Made by a program: the position numbers and the translations under genes
The notes under the pieces: model-generated
Databases searched by the model: none
What the model saw: the letters and a program-made list of their open reading frames with translations, nothing else
Told to the model about the DNA's origin: nothing
Assembly: GCF_003076455.1 (NCBI RefSeq)
Contig: NZ_CP020918.1
Coordinates: 558,001-622,000, forward strand
Direction: 5' to 3'
From: Flavobacterium faecale
Lineage (GTDB): Bacteria > Bacteroidota > Bacteroidia > Flavobacteriales > Flavobacteriaceae
Length of the DNA stretch: 64,000 nucleotides
In this document: one piece after another, positions 25,399 through 33,351 of the stretch
How positions within the stretch are numbered: position 1 is the first letter of the stretch
Layout of the letters: every line of letters begins with the position of its first letter

Positions 25399-26793
25399 TT
25401 AAAAAAGCTCTCTTGGGTCAGTTAATTTTCCAGTAACTGCTGCTGCTGCTGCCATGATAGGAGATGCTAACAAAGTTCTTGAACCTGGACCTTGACGACC
25501 TTCGAAGTTTCTGTTTGAGGTACTTACTGCATATTTTCCAGCGGGTACTTTATCATCGTTCATCGCTAAACAAGCAGAACATCCTGGTTGACGTAAAACA
25601 AAACCAGCTTCAGTAAGAATGTCTAACAAACCTTCTTCTTTGATTTGCGCTTCTACAACGTGTGATCCTGGAACTAACCAAGCAGTAACATTGTCTGCTT
25701 TTTTACGACCTTTTACAATTTCTGTAAAGGCTCTAAAATCTTCGATACGTCCGTTGGTACAACTTCCTAAGAAAACGTAGTCAATTGTTTTACCAATCAT
25801 TACATCATCCTCGCTAAAGCCCATATAAGCTAACGATTTTTTGTAAGTCTCAGCACCACCTTCAACTTGGTTTGCGTTTGGAATGTTTTTAGAAATACCA
25901 ATTCCCATACCTGGATTTGTTCCGTAAGTAATCATTGGCTCGATATCCTCAGCTTTGATGTTTAATTCAGTATCAAATTTTGCATCAGCATCTGTTTTCA
26001 ACGTTTTCCAGTATGCTACTGCTTTTGTCCAAGCTTCTCCTTTAGGAGCATGTAACCTACCTTCTAAATAATCAAATGTTTTTTGGTCAGGAGCGATCAT
26101 ACCACCACGAGCACCCATTTCGATAGAAAGGTTACAAACAGTCATACGCCCTTCCATTGTCATTTCTTCAAAAACGTTTCCAGCGTACTCAGCAAAATAA
26201 CCAGTACCTCCAGAAGTTGTTAATTGAGCAATGATATAAAGTGCCACATCTTTTGGTCCCACACCTTTGCTCAAAGTTCCACTTACGTTGATACGCATTT
26301 TCTTTGGTTTAGGTTGCATGATACATTGTGTAGAAAGTACCATCTCTACCTCTGAAGTTCCGATTCCAAAAGCAATCGCTCCAAAAGCACCGTGAGTAGA
26401 TGTATGTGAATCACCACAAACAATTGTTGCACCCGGTAATGTAATTCCGTTTTCTGGACCTACAACGTGTACAATTCCGTTTTTTTGGTGCCCTAATCCC
26501 CAGTGAGAGATACCATATTCAGCTGAGTTATCTTCAAGTGCCTGAAGTTGATTTGCAGATAATGCATCTTCAACAGGTAAATGTTGGTTGATAGTTGGTG
26601 TATTGTGATCGGCAGTAGCGAAAGTACGCTCTGGATATAAAACGGTAACACCTCTAGATTTTAAACCTAAGAAAGCCACAGGACTTGTTACTTCATGGAT
26701 GAAATGACGGTCAATAAAAAACACATCTGGTCCATCTTCAATTTTGCGCACCACGTGCGAATCCCATACTTTGTCAAATAATGTAGTACTCAT
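25399..26793 (-). CDS. leuC: 3-isopropylmalate dehydratase large subunit
   Basis: 464 residues, normal length. Aconitase family: [15 protein letters not shown] start, [26 protein letters not shown], and the [4Fe-4S] ligands in FLGSCTNGR and [10 protein letters not shown]. With LeuD it interconverts 2- and 3-isopropylmalate. First gene of the minus-strand leu operon. A strong TTG-N20-TACGTTTG promoter lies at 26865-26895, and a 17-codon leucine-rich frame sits between promoter and start. Confidence 0.97.
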   Translation of the reverse strand: MSTTLFDKVWDSHVVRKIEDGPDVFFIDRHFIHEVTSPVAFLGLKSRGVTVLYPERTFATADHNTPTINQHLPVEDALSANQLQALEDNSAEYGISHWGLGHQKNGIVHVVGPENGITLPGATIVCGDSHTSTHGAFGAIAFGIGTSEVEMVLSTQCIMQPKPKKMRINVSGTLSKGVGPKDVALYIIAQLTTSGGTGYFAEYAGNVFEEMTMEGRMTVCNLSIEMGARGGMIAPDQKTFDYLEGRLHAPKGEAWTKAVAYWKTLKTDADAKFDTELNIKAEDIEPMITYGTNPGMGIGISKNIPNANQVEGGAETYKKSLAYMGFSEDDVMIGKTIDYVFLGSCTNGRIEDFRAFTEIVKGRKKADNVTAWLVPGSHVVEAQIKEEGLLDILTEAGFVLRQPGCSACLAMNDDKVPAGKYAVSTSNRNFEGRQGPGSRTLLASPIMAAAAAVTGKLTDPRELF

Positions 26794-26805
26794 TTTTACT
26801 GTTTT

Positions 26806-26859
26806 TTAAGTGTAATTCTTTTTGCAATACCAGTGAAATAACTGTAATTGCAATAACAT
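26806..26859 (-). other. Possible leucine-rich leader peptide of the leu operon
   Basis: A 17-codon frame, MLLQLQLFHWYCKKNYT, ends 12 bp before the leuC start. Leucine codons are at positions 2, 3, 5 and 7 (UUA, UUG, UUA, UUA). The promoter at 26865-26895 predicts transcription starting at or within a base or two of this ATG, so translation would be leaderless. There is no terminator hairpin between it and leuC, so classic attenuation is not visible; coupling or stalling would be needed. Speculative. Confidence 0.35.
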
Positions 26860-26864
26860 GAACG

Positions 26865-26895
26865 CAAACGTACTAAAAAGTTTTGGAGACATCAA
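26865..26895 (-). promoter_or_regulatory. Promoter of the leu operon
   Basis: Minus strand: TTG (26895-26893), 20-bp spacer, TACGTTTG (26872-26865), a full match to the Bacteroidota consensus. Start predicted around 26859. Confidence 0.7.
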
Positions 26896-27446
26896 TTGCG
26901 ATTGTACACTATATACGATACCCAAAACGGTTTTGAACCAAATTCCAACTTATTTTGCTCGCTTTACAATTTTAAGACTCCTTTTTCTTTCTACAGCAAG
27001 TCACCAAAGTACAGCACAGATTTAGACTATTTTATTTTCGATAATAAATATGATATTCTTATCCATTATCTTAAAACGTTTGAAATAAAGCAACAAAAAA
27101 TCAAAAGAAGCACTTCATACAGATAATTATACTTTTATTTTACAAAAACGAAGAAAGTACACCACCATCCCTTTCGATAAAAATTTTAATCGAATAACCC
27201 ACTTTTCGACTAAAAAAACAGCCCAAAATAGTACCGAAATACTACGACATCCAAAAAGAAATATGTTTAATTTTTAAACAAAATGGCCGTGGAATTTTAA
27301 ATTTTATTTGAAACGAATTGAACAATTACTAGTCCATACTGACAGCCTGCCTAATAGCTCTAAATGAACTTCAGAAATCATAATACATAAATATTTTTTA
27401 TACATAGCATAATAAATATAAATAAAAATTAATGAATTCAACCCCT
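26896..27446. other. Divergent intergenic region between leuC and the dab operon
   Basis: About 550 bp of AT-rich sequence. A 76-codon plus-strand frame (26896-27126) has no recognisable domain, no start signal and irregular composition, so it is not called. A TTCGAT/ATCGAA mini-hairpin lies near 27174-27196. Nothing else recognised. Confidence 0.4.
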
Positions 27447-27454
27447 TAAATTTG
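27447..27454 (+). promoter_or_regulatory. -7 element of the dab operon
   Basis: TAAATTTG, an exact TAnnTTTG match, 39 bp before the first start codon. No clear -33 TTG. Confidence 0.45.
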
Positions 27455-27492
27455 CCTCAGATTTATAAACAAAACCTTTAAAAAGCAGTACC

Positions 27493-27810
27493 ATGAATTT
27501 AGACGGACAAATGAAACTGGGTAAATCCACACAAAACATTCAATTGATAAAAGGTGATTTCACTCCTTCCGAAGCTCTGGAAGTAGTCATGGCTTTATTA
27601 GACCAAAAAATAAATTTTCATCAAAAACAAAGATTACAAAAATGGGAACTAGACCATAAAACCGATTCAAAAGAGATAGACGACCGGATCAAAGCACTTG
27701 AAGAAGACAAACAAGTTGTCAAAAATTTCCTCAATACTGCTCAAGATTTACAATCAAATATAACCATCAACGGACTGCTCGAAATTGCATTGGTAGCTAG
27801 TCACTCTTAA
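27493..27810 (+). CDS. Small conserved-looking protein, first gene of the dab operon
   Basis: 105 residues, soluble, no signal peptide, not recognised. The N-terminal half contains KLGKSTQNIQLIKGDFTPSEALEVVMALLDQKINFHQKQRL, and the middle (about 60-85) is a charged, probably coiled-coil helix (DSKEIDDRIKALEEDKQVVKNFLN). It lies 11 bp before dabB and is preceded by a TAAATTTG promoter element, so it is the leading gene of the operon. A regulatory or accessory role in the carbon-uptake complex is suggested only by position. Confidence 0.7.
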   Translation: MNLDGQMKLGKSTQNIQLIKGDFTPSEALEVVMALLDQKINFHQKQRLQKWELDHKTDSKEIDDRIKALEEDKQVVKNFLNTAQDLQSNITINGLLEIALVASHS

Positions 27811-27821
27811 AAATTATAACA

Positions 27822-29255
27822 ATGTCGTCAAAAAATAAATCGCAACAATTGACCAACCAAATTATAAACTATTTTTTATGGTTGTTCTTTTTGGTTAATA
27901 GTAGCTACCTCGTATACGCCTACCCACATGTACCTGAAGTACAGCTAGGAAACATTATTAAAATCAACGGATTCACCTTATTGATTTGGAATCTGGTAAC
28001 TTTTTTCAGTGCCTTAATCAGTACTTACGCAATCAATTATCTAAAGGGATTTAAATACCACACTAAATTTTCCTTGCTTTGTCTTGGCTTCACCATGGCC
28101 ATCATGGTTTTGGTGATGGCAAACAATGTGTTCTTATTATTGGCCATGTGGTTATCGATGGGAATTTTCATGTCACAATTAATAGGTAGTGATTCTCGTT
28201 GGGAAGAAGCTAAAGAAGCTTCGCGCTTTGCTTTGAAATATTTTGTATCAGGAAGTATTTTTCTAGCGATTGGTGTATTGCTACTTGCCTTTGAGCTTCA
28301 GGATTATACCATGACCGGCATCACCTCTCAAATAAATATAGTTCCACAGCACATCACAATTCTAGCAGCCTTATGTATTATTATGGCGGCACTTATACAA
28401 TCGGCCATTTATCCTTTTCATCGTTGGTTGCTTTCGGCTATGACTGCGCCTACACCGGCTTCTGCTTTGATGCATGCAGGTTTTGTAAATGGTTCTGGAA
28501 TTTTGCTAACCCTATTCTCGACTGTTTTGTTTGCTTCAAACACGCTCATCATTCTATTTGTAATTGGTGGTTTGACGGCTGTCGTTGCCCAATTTACCAA
28601 ATTACTTCAAGTGAATGTAAAGCAAAGACTTGCGTGTTCGACTATCGCACAAATGGGATTTATGATTATGCAGTGTGGCCTTGGATTTTTTAATGCTGCT
28701 GTGGTGCACTTAATTCTTCATGGATTCTACAAAGCACATTTGTTTCTATCTGCAAATGAAGAAATTGGAATGATAAAACCGGCCAAACCAAAAAATATTA
28801 AAATCAAACCTTGGCAAGCCTTACTTGTATTACTTTTTGGAGCAATGGGAGCTTATCTTTTCAATGTGCTAACTGGCAAAGGAACAGTAATTAATAGTGG
28901 TATCTTCTTGACTTTGATTGTTGCCATTACGGTTGGACAAGTGACCTATAATATTTTAAAAGAAAAAAGTCTTAGCACTTTTCAAAAACTTTATTTGCCA
29001 ATACTTTTATTCACCACTGGAATAGTTTCGTACTCCTTAGTTTACAACGGAATCACAAGTCTTATGCAAACCATGCCAATGGTTGATGTACCACAATCAC
29101 TTTCGGCAGTAGAAATTGGGTTTGGAATCGTTTTTCTACTTGGTTTCTTTATCATGAAATTGGGAATTTATCGCAAATACCCACACCTATACATGACGCT
29201 ACTCAACCTCTCACAACCTGCAAAAAGAACTGTTTTACTATTTAAATCGAAATAA
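27822..29255 (+). CDS. dabB: DabB, NuoL/MrpA-like membrane subunit
   Basis: 477 residues with about 13 hydrophobic helices. It matches the proton-pumping antiporter-like family (NuoL/NuoN): HRWLLSAMTAPTPASALMHAGFVNGSGILL, which holds the channel Lys/His environment, and HLILHGFYKAHLFL. Stand-alone members next to a DUF2309 gene form the DAB complex, where DabB couples cation flow to inorganic-carbon capture by DabA. No other complex I gene is nearby. The stop is 2 bp before the dabA start. A nuo origin is excluded by the DabA neighbour. Confidence 0.88.
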   Translation: MSSKNKSQQLTNQIINYFLWLFFLVNSSYLVYAYPHVPEVQLGNIIKINGFTLLIWNLVTFFSALISTYAINYLKGFKYHTKFSLLCLGFTMAIMVLVMANNVFLLLAMWLSMGIFMSQLIGSDSRWEEAKEASRFALKYFVSGSIFLAIGVLLLAFELQDYTMTGITSQINIVPQHITILAALCIIMAALIQSAIYPFHRWLLSAMTAPTPASALMHAGFVNGSGILLTLFSTVLFASNTLIILFVIGGLTAVVAQFTKLLQVNVKQRLACSTIAQMGFMIMQCGLGFFNAAVVHLILHGFYKAHLFLSANEEIGMIKPAKPKNIKIKPWQALLVLLFGAMGAYLFNVLTGKGTVINSGIFLTLIVAITVGQVTYNILKEKSLSTFQKLYLPILLFTTGIVSYSLVYNGITSLMQTMPMVDVPQSLSAVEIGFGIVFLLGFFIMKLGIYRKYPHLYMTLLNLSQPAKRTVLLFKSK

Positions 29256-29257
29256 TT

Positions 29258-31624
29258 ATGATCCATTCAACTATTAAAAAAAGTATTGCAGAAGCATCAA
29301 AGATTATTGGAAAAACCTGGCCATTATACTCTTTTGTTACCTCAAATCCGTTAGCAGGATATGAGCAAATGCCTTTTGAAGAGGCTGTAGCCGAAGCTAA
29401 AACGCTGCTTGATGCCAATGTTTTTCCTGAAACTGCCGTTTTTGAGCAAGCTTGGAGCAAAGGTGATATAAACAAAAACATACTTGTAAAACTGTTACAA
29501 GAAAACCTTTTAAACGAATCCCCAGAGTTTTATTTAAAACAAATGGAAGCTGTCCAAACGAAAAAGGTTGCAAATAAGTCACATACTTTAGACACTATAA
29601 TGGCAAAATGGCTTGCTGCTTTTATGGACGAAGGTTTAGCCGAATGGGAAATGCCCAATAAAAGTGAAGGCTTTTATAATGCATGGAGAAAACTAGCCAT
29701 TTATGATACGGATTTACCTAAAACTTTACTTTCTGAAATCCCAACTACCAGCAGCGAGACTTTAAATACGATTTTAAACGATTATACTGAGGCCGAAATA
29801 ACAACGATTTTTACACACCACTTGGCTGCATTGCCTGGATGGACTGGATATATCAACTATAGAAGCGCATCAAACTCGTTATGGCAAGAAAAATATCCGG
29901 TTGACTTGCAGGATTATTTGGCCGTGAGATTGTGGATCGCCCAAAAAACAGGATCAGCTATTGCTCCTGCAACGGTAAGTCCGTCAAACGCTACTGACCT
30001 TTCAAAACTACAAAGCATCTGGTTGAAAGCTTGGGAGCAAAGTTGGCAAAATGGTCTTGTTCAACTTTTGGAAAACCACCAGATAACCAATCATCTTTCA
30101 GAAACAAATAAAGAGGTTCCTGAGGCTCAACTGGTTTTTTGTATCGACACAAGATCCGAATTAATCAGAAGACATATTGAACAAAATGGTCCTTATGAGA
30201 CTTTTGGTTATGCTGGTTTTTTTGGTATCGCAATGGATTATAAAAGTGTAAAAGATGGTACTACCCGAAAGTCATGCCCTCCAATTGTGAACTCTGCTTA
30301 TGAGGTATCTGAGACAGCACAAGCCGATCAATCTCAAAAGTTTGTTGAATATAAGGAACACAACAAACAACTTAAATTTAAAAACTATTTTCTAAAGAGA
30401 ATGAAAAATATGCTTCCGTCAGCCTTTGGGTACGTGGAAGGATCTGGAATTTTTTACGGAATTTCATTGCTGACAAAAACGCTTTTGCCTAACTATTTGT
30501 ATCAAAAAAACAACAAAAACGAAGGTGAACTCGAATCTATAGCTGAGCCACAAATTACAAACAGTTGTGATCATGAAGACATAGCGCTAGATATTCCATT
30601 GGAAGAAAAAATTGCTATCGTAAAATCGGCTTTTGATTTGCTGGGTTGGGAGCAATTTGCGCCACTAATTGTTTTTGCAGGTCATGGAAGCCATTCGGCA
30701 AACAATGCTTTTGGATCAAGTTTGGACTGTGGAGCGTGCGCTGCAAGTCCAGGTAGACACAATGCGAGAATGCTTGCTAGATTGGCCAATATGAAAGAAG
30801 TAAAACAAGCGTTAAAAATGGATTTTGGAATTGTTATTCCTGCTACGACCTTTTTTATAGGAGCCGAACACAATACGACTACAGATGCAATTGTATTATT
30901 TGATTCGAAAGTACCAGCTTCACACAAAGAAGTGTTGCAAAAATTAAAAACAAGTTTGGTTGCTACTCAAAAATCGGCTACTCAAGAAAGACTTGGCGTA
31001 AAAGACAGCGTTGCTTTGGCACACAAAAAAGCAAACAATTGGGGAGAAACAAGACCTGAATGGGGATTAGCAAAAAACGCTGGTTTTATTGTAGGACCAA
31101 GAGATTTAACTAAAGACAAAAATCTAGACGGACGTTGTTTTCTTCATTCTTACAATTGGAAAACCGACCTGGAAGGAAAAGCGCTGGAAGGAATCATGCA
31201 AGGCCCCATGGTGGTAACACAATGGATCAACAACCACTATTACTTTTCGACTGTTGACAATGAGGTTTTTGGTGGCGGTTCAAAAATCACGCATAACGTC
31301 ACAGGTAAGTTTGGTGTAGTGCAAGGAAATGGTGGCGACATAAAAATGGGACTTCCGTTACAGTCGGTAAAAAATTCTGACGAAGAAATGTATCACCAAC
31401 CTTTACGACTGTCGGTAATGATTCAGGCACCTTTATCCAATGTAGCTACAATTTTGTCCAGAAACCCAAATCTGAAAAACTTACTTGATAACGAATGGAT
31501 TTATCTAATGGTGATGAATCCTTTAGAAAACGATAAAGTCTTCAAATATCACAAAGATTTGAATTGGGTGGCCGTGTCTCAAAAATCAACAGCAACCGAG
31601 GTCTTAGAGGAGATGTCAGTTTAA
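29258..31624 (+). CDS. dabA: DabA, inorganic carbon transport subunit (DUF2309)
   Basis: 788 residues, cytoplasmic, beta-carbonic-anhydrase-like. The four zinc/active-site residues of characterised DabA proteins can be placed: Cys295 and Asp297 in VFCIDTRSE, His476 in AGHGSHS and Cys491 in LDCGACAAS; the His-to-Cys spacing of 15 equals that of the Halothiobacillus protein. DabA hydrates CO2 to bicarbonate, driven by ion flow through DabB. Shorter than some homologues but complete. For a heterotroph it probably supplies bicarbonate for carboxylations at low CO2. A strong terminator follows. Confidence 0.92.
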   Translation: MIHSTIKKSIAEASKIIGKTWPLYSFVTSNPLAGYEQMPFEEAVAEAKTLLDANVFPETAVFEQAWSKGDINKNILVKLLQENLLNESPEFYLKQMEAVQTKKVANKSHTLDTIMAKWLAAFMDEGLAEWEMPNKSEGFYNAWRKLAIYDTDLPKTLLSEIPTTSSETLNTILNDYTEAEITTIFTHHLAALPGWTGYINYRSASNSLWQEKYPVDLQDYLAVRLWIAQKTGSAIAPATVSPSNATDLSKLQSIWLKAWEQSWQNGLVQLLENHQITNHLSETNKEVPEAQLVFCIDTRSELIRRHIEQNGPYETFGYAGFFGIAMDYKSVKDGTTRKSCPPIVNSAYEVSETAQADQSQKFVEYKEHNKQLKFKNYFLKRMKNMLPSAFGYVEGSGIFYGISLLTKTLLPNYLYQKNNKNEGELESIAEPQITNSCDHEDIALDIPLEEKIAIVKSAFDLLGWEQFAPLIVFAGHGSHSANNAFGSSLDCGACAASPGRHNARMLARLANMKEVKQALKMDFGIVIPATTFFIGAEHNTTTDAIVLFDSKVPASHKEVLQKLKTSLVATQKSATQERLGVKDSVALAHKKANNWGETRPEWGLAKNAGFIVGPRDLTKDKNLDGRCFLHSYNWKTDLEGKALEGIMQGPMVVTQWINNHYYFSTVDNEVFGGGSKITHNVTGKFGVVQGNGGDIKMGLPLQSVKNSDEEMYHQPLRLSVMIQAPLSNVATILSRNPNLKNLLDNEWIYLMVMNPLENDKVFKYHKDLNWVAVSQKSTATEVLEEMSV

Positions 31625-31637
31625 TAAATACTACTAC

Positions 31638-31683
31638 TTAAAAAAGGAGCCGCTTCAGCAATCATGAAACGGCTCCTTTTTTT
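31638..31683 (+). terminator. Terminator of the dab operon
   Basis: AAAAAAGGAGCCG / CGGCTCCTTTTTT hairpin with a long T-run, 14 bp after dabA. Confidence 0.85.
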
Positions 31684-32059
31684 GTTTCATAATCTATTTA
31701 AACCGTTTCATTGGAATAAAAATCGGAATCAACCTCCATCCATTTTAGGCAGTTCGCTAGCTTTATAACAGTAAATAGGCTTCTTATAACATTGGTTATA
31801 AAAGAAGGAATGATTTACACTATTTTTAAATTTCAATATAAAGTTGACTGTAAACCTTGGCATTTTTTGATCTTTTCTAAAGCTCTTTCGAACTAAAAAA
31901 ATTAGAAAAACCACAAATTACAAGGCTTTAAAAATGATTTTTTGTTAATTTACAGACTGGTAGTACTATTAAAAGATAGGCTAACTCTGGCGATGATGGC
32001 ATCTTAGATTTTAATCACAGCTTTAGAATGATATTTAAAACTCGATTTAAAAATAGATT
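31684..32059. other. Intergenic region upstream of the AraC-type gene
   Basis: About 375 bp of AT-rich DNA without a credible frame, RNA or repeat. Confidence 0.4.
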
Positions 32060-33136
32060 ATGAATATTACCAAATGGCTTCAATTTATAAAACCCAATGT
32101 AAACTTCTACAAAGATGGTTTTTTTGAATTTCCGTTCTTAGCCAATTCTCCTCAATTAATGATTGAGTCAACTATCAAAACGCCACTGAGCAGACACGTT
32201 CTTGAGGAACAAACCGTTTATAGAAACAACCCCTTTACCAAAGGTGAAATGCGTTACCGAGAAATCGATGAAGGTTTATGGCTCACCATTTCGACTATCG
32301 AATTCAAACAAAACACTCTGATTAAATCGGTTTATGCCGAAGGAATTCCTAGCGAACATTATACCCTTACCTTCACTATTTTTGAAAGTGACGTAATGCT
32401 AAGCAATACCTTTCTAGACAAGATTCCGTTTCAAAATAAATTTTGGGGCTTTAAGAAACCAGGAACTGATGTTGGGGCTTATTTCTATAAAGGTTCCAAA
32501 TGCCAATTTTACATCTATCACTTCAGTCCCGATTGGATTAAAAAGCACATACCCTTTGACAAATTAGACAATAGCATTCCGTTCAAGAGATTTTTAGATT
32601 CAGACAAAGGATTTATATCCTACCAAGATATTGTGCCAAACGCAGAGGAACTATCACATGCGATTTTACATAAATTTAAAACTTTTAATTATGATGTATT
32701 TAGTGAAACCTTATTGAAGGCAGAAACCTTAACCTTGGTCACTTCTTTTTTCAAGAATGCTTTCACCGATTTGCGTACACAAGATTACAGCACAAAAGAA
32801 TCCATAGATTATCAAAAAATGGCAAAATGTGAGCGCATGATTTCTTTGAATTTCTCGAAACCTTTTAACGGAATAGATGAACTAGCAGAACGTGTAAATC
32901 TTTCGACCTCAAAACTGAAGAAGGATTTCAAAATGGTTTATGGAAGTTCCATCTTGCAGTACCATATTGACAAAAAAATGCAATTTGCGATGAATTTGTT
33001 ATCGACCACTGATATGCAAATAAAAGAAATAGCCCAAGAAGTAGGATATGACAGCCCAAGTAAATTTAGTGCTGCTTTCAAAAAGAAATTTGATAAACTA
33101 CCTTCCGATATTCGACCAGAAAATAGCTGGTTTTAA
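32060..33136 (+). CDS. AraC-family transcriptional regulator
   Basis: 358 residues. The C-terminal about 95 residues contain both AraC helix-turn-helices: FNGIDELAERVNLSTSKLKKDFKMVYGSSILQYHIDKKMQFAM and DMQIKEIAQEVGYDSPSKFSAAFKKKFDKLPSDIRP. The N-terminal half (about 1-250) is a poorly conserved sensing domain without signal peptide. A terminator follows at 33164-33192. The next promoter downstream carries a direct repeat spaced by exactly 21 bp, the geometry AraC-type activators bind, so the LamG gene at 33352 is the likely target. Ligand unknown. Confidence 0.9.
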   Translation: MNITKWLQFIKPNVNFYKDGFFEFPFLANSPQLMIESTIKTPLSRHVLEEQTVYRNNPFTKGEMRYREIDEGLWLTISTIEFKQNTLIKSVYAEGIPSEHYTLTFTIFESDVMLSNTFLDKIPFQNKFWGFKKPGTDVGAYFYKGSKCQFYIYHFSPDWIKKHIPFDKLDNSIPFKRFLDSDKGFISYQDIVPNAEELSHAILHKFKTFNYDVFSETLLKAETLTLVTSFFKNAFTDLRTQDYSTKESIDYQKMAKCERMISLNFSKPFNGIDELAERVNLSTSKLKKDFKMVYGSSILQYHIDKKMQFAMNLLSTTDMQIKEIAQEVGYDSPSKFSAAFKKKFDKLPSDIRPENSWF

Positions 33137-33163
33137 AGCACTTTCATTTTAAAAACCATATTT

Positions 33164-33192
33164 AAACCATAGCCATTCGCTATGGTTTTTTT
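33164..33192 (+). terminator. Terminator of the AraC-type gene
   Basis: AAACCATAGC / GCTATGGTTTTTTT hairpin with a 5-base loop, 28 bp after the stop codon. Confidence 0.8.
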
Positions 33193-33250
33193 ATACAAAA
33201 AAACGAAAAAACCGCACTTAATCTGACTAATATGCTTTTTATCGGTAATA

Positions 33251-33285
33251 TATGTCCGAATGGGCTATCGATATGTCCGAATGGG
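33251..33285 (+). promoter_or_regulatory. Direct-repeat operator upstream of the LamG gene
   Basis: TATGTCCGAATGGG occurs at 33251-33264 and again, identical, at 33272-33285, a 21-bp period (two helical turns). The second copy ends 24 bp before the -7 element at 33310, where the -33 contact would be, and no TTG is present. This is the layout of an activator site that replaces a weak -33 element. Confidence 0.65.
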
Positions 33286-33309
33286 ATAGTGAAAACAATA
33301 ACCATCAAA

Positions 33310-33317
33310 TACATTTG
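33310..33317 (+). promoter_or_regulatory. -7 element of the LamG gene
   Basis: TACATTTG, an exact TAnnTTTG match, 34 bp before the start codon and 24 bp after the direct-repeat operator. Confidence 0.55.
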
Positions 33318-33351
33318 TAGCAAATAAAATTAACCTCAAAAACAAATTATT

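Noticed and set aside
26896-27126. 76-codon plus-strand frame upstream of the dab operon
   Set aside because: No family match by eye, no promoter or ribosome signal, unusual composition; part of the divergent intergenic region.
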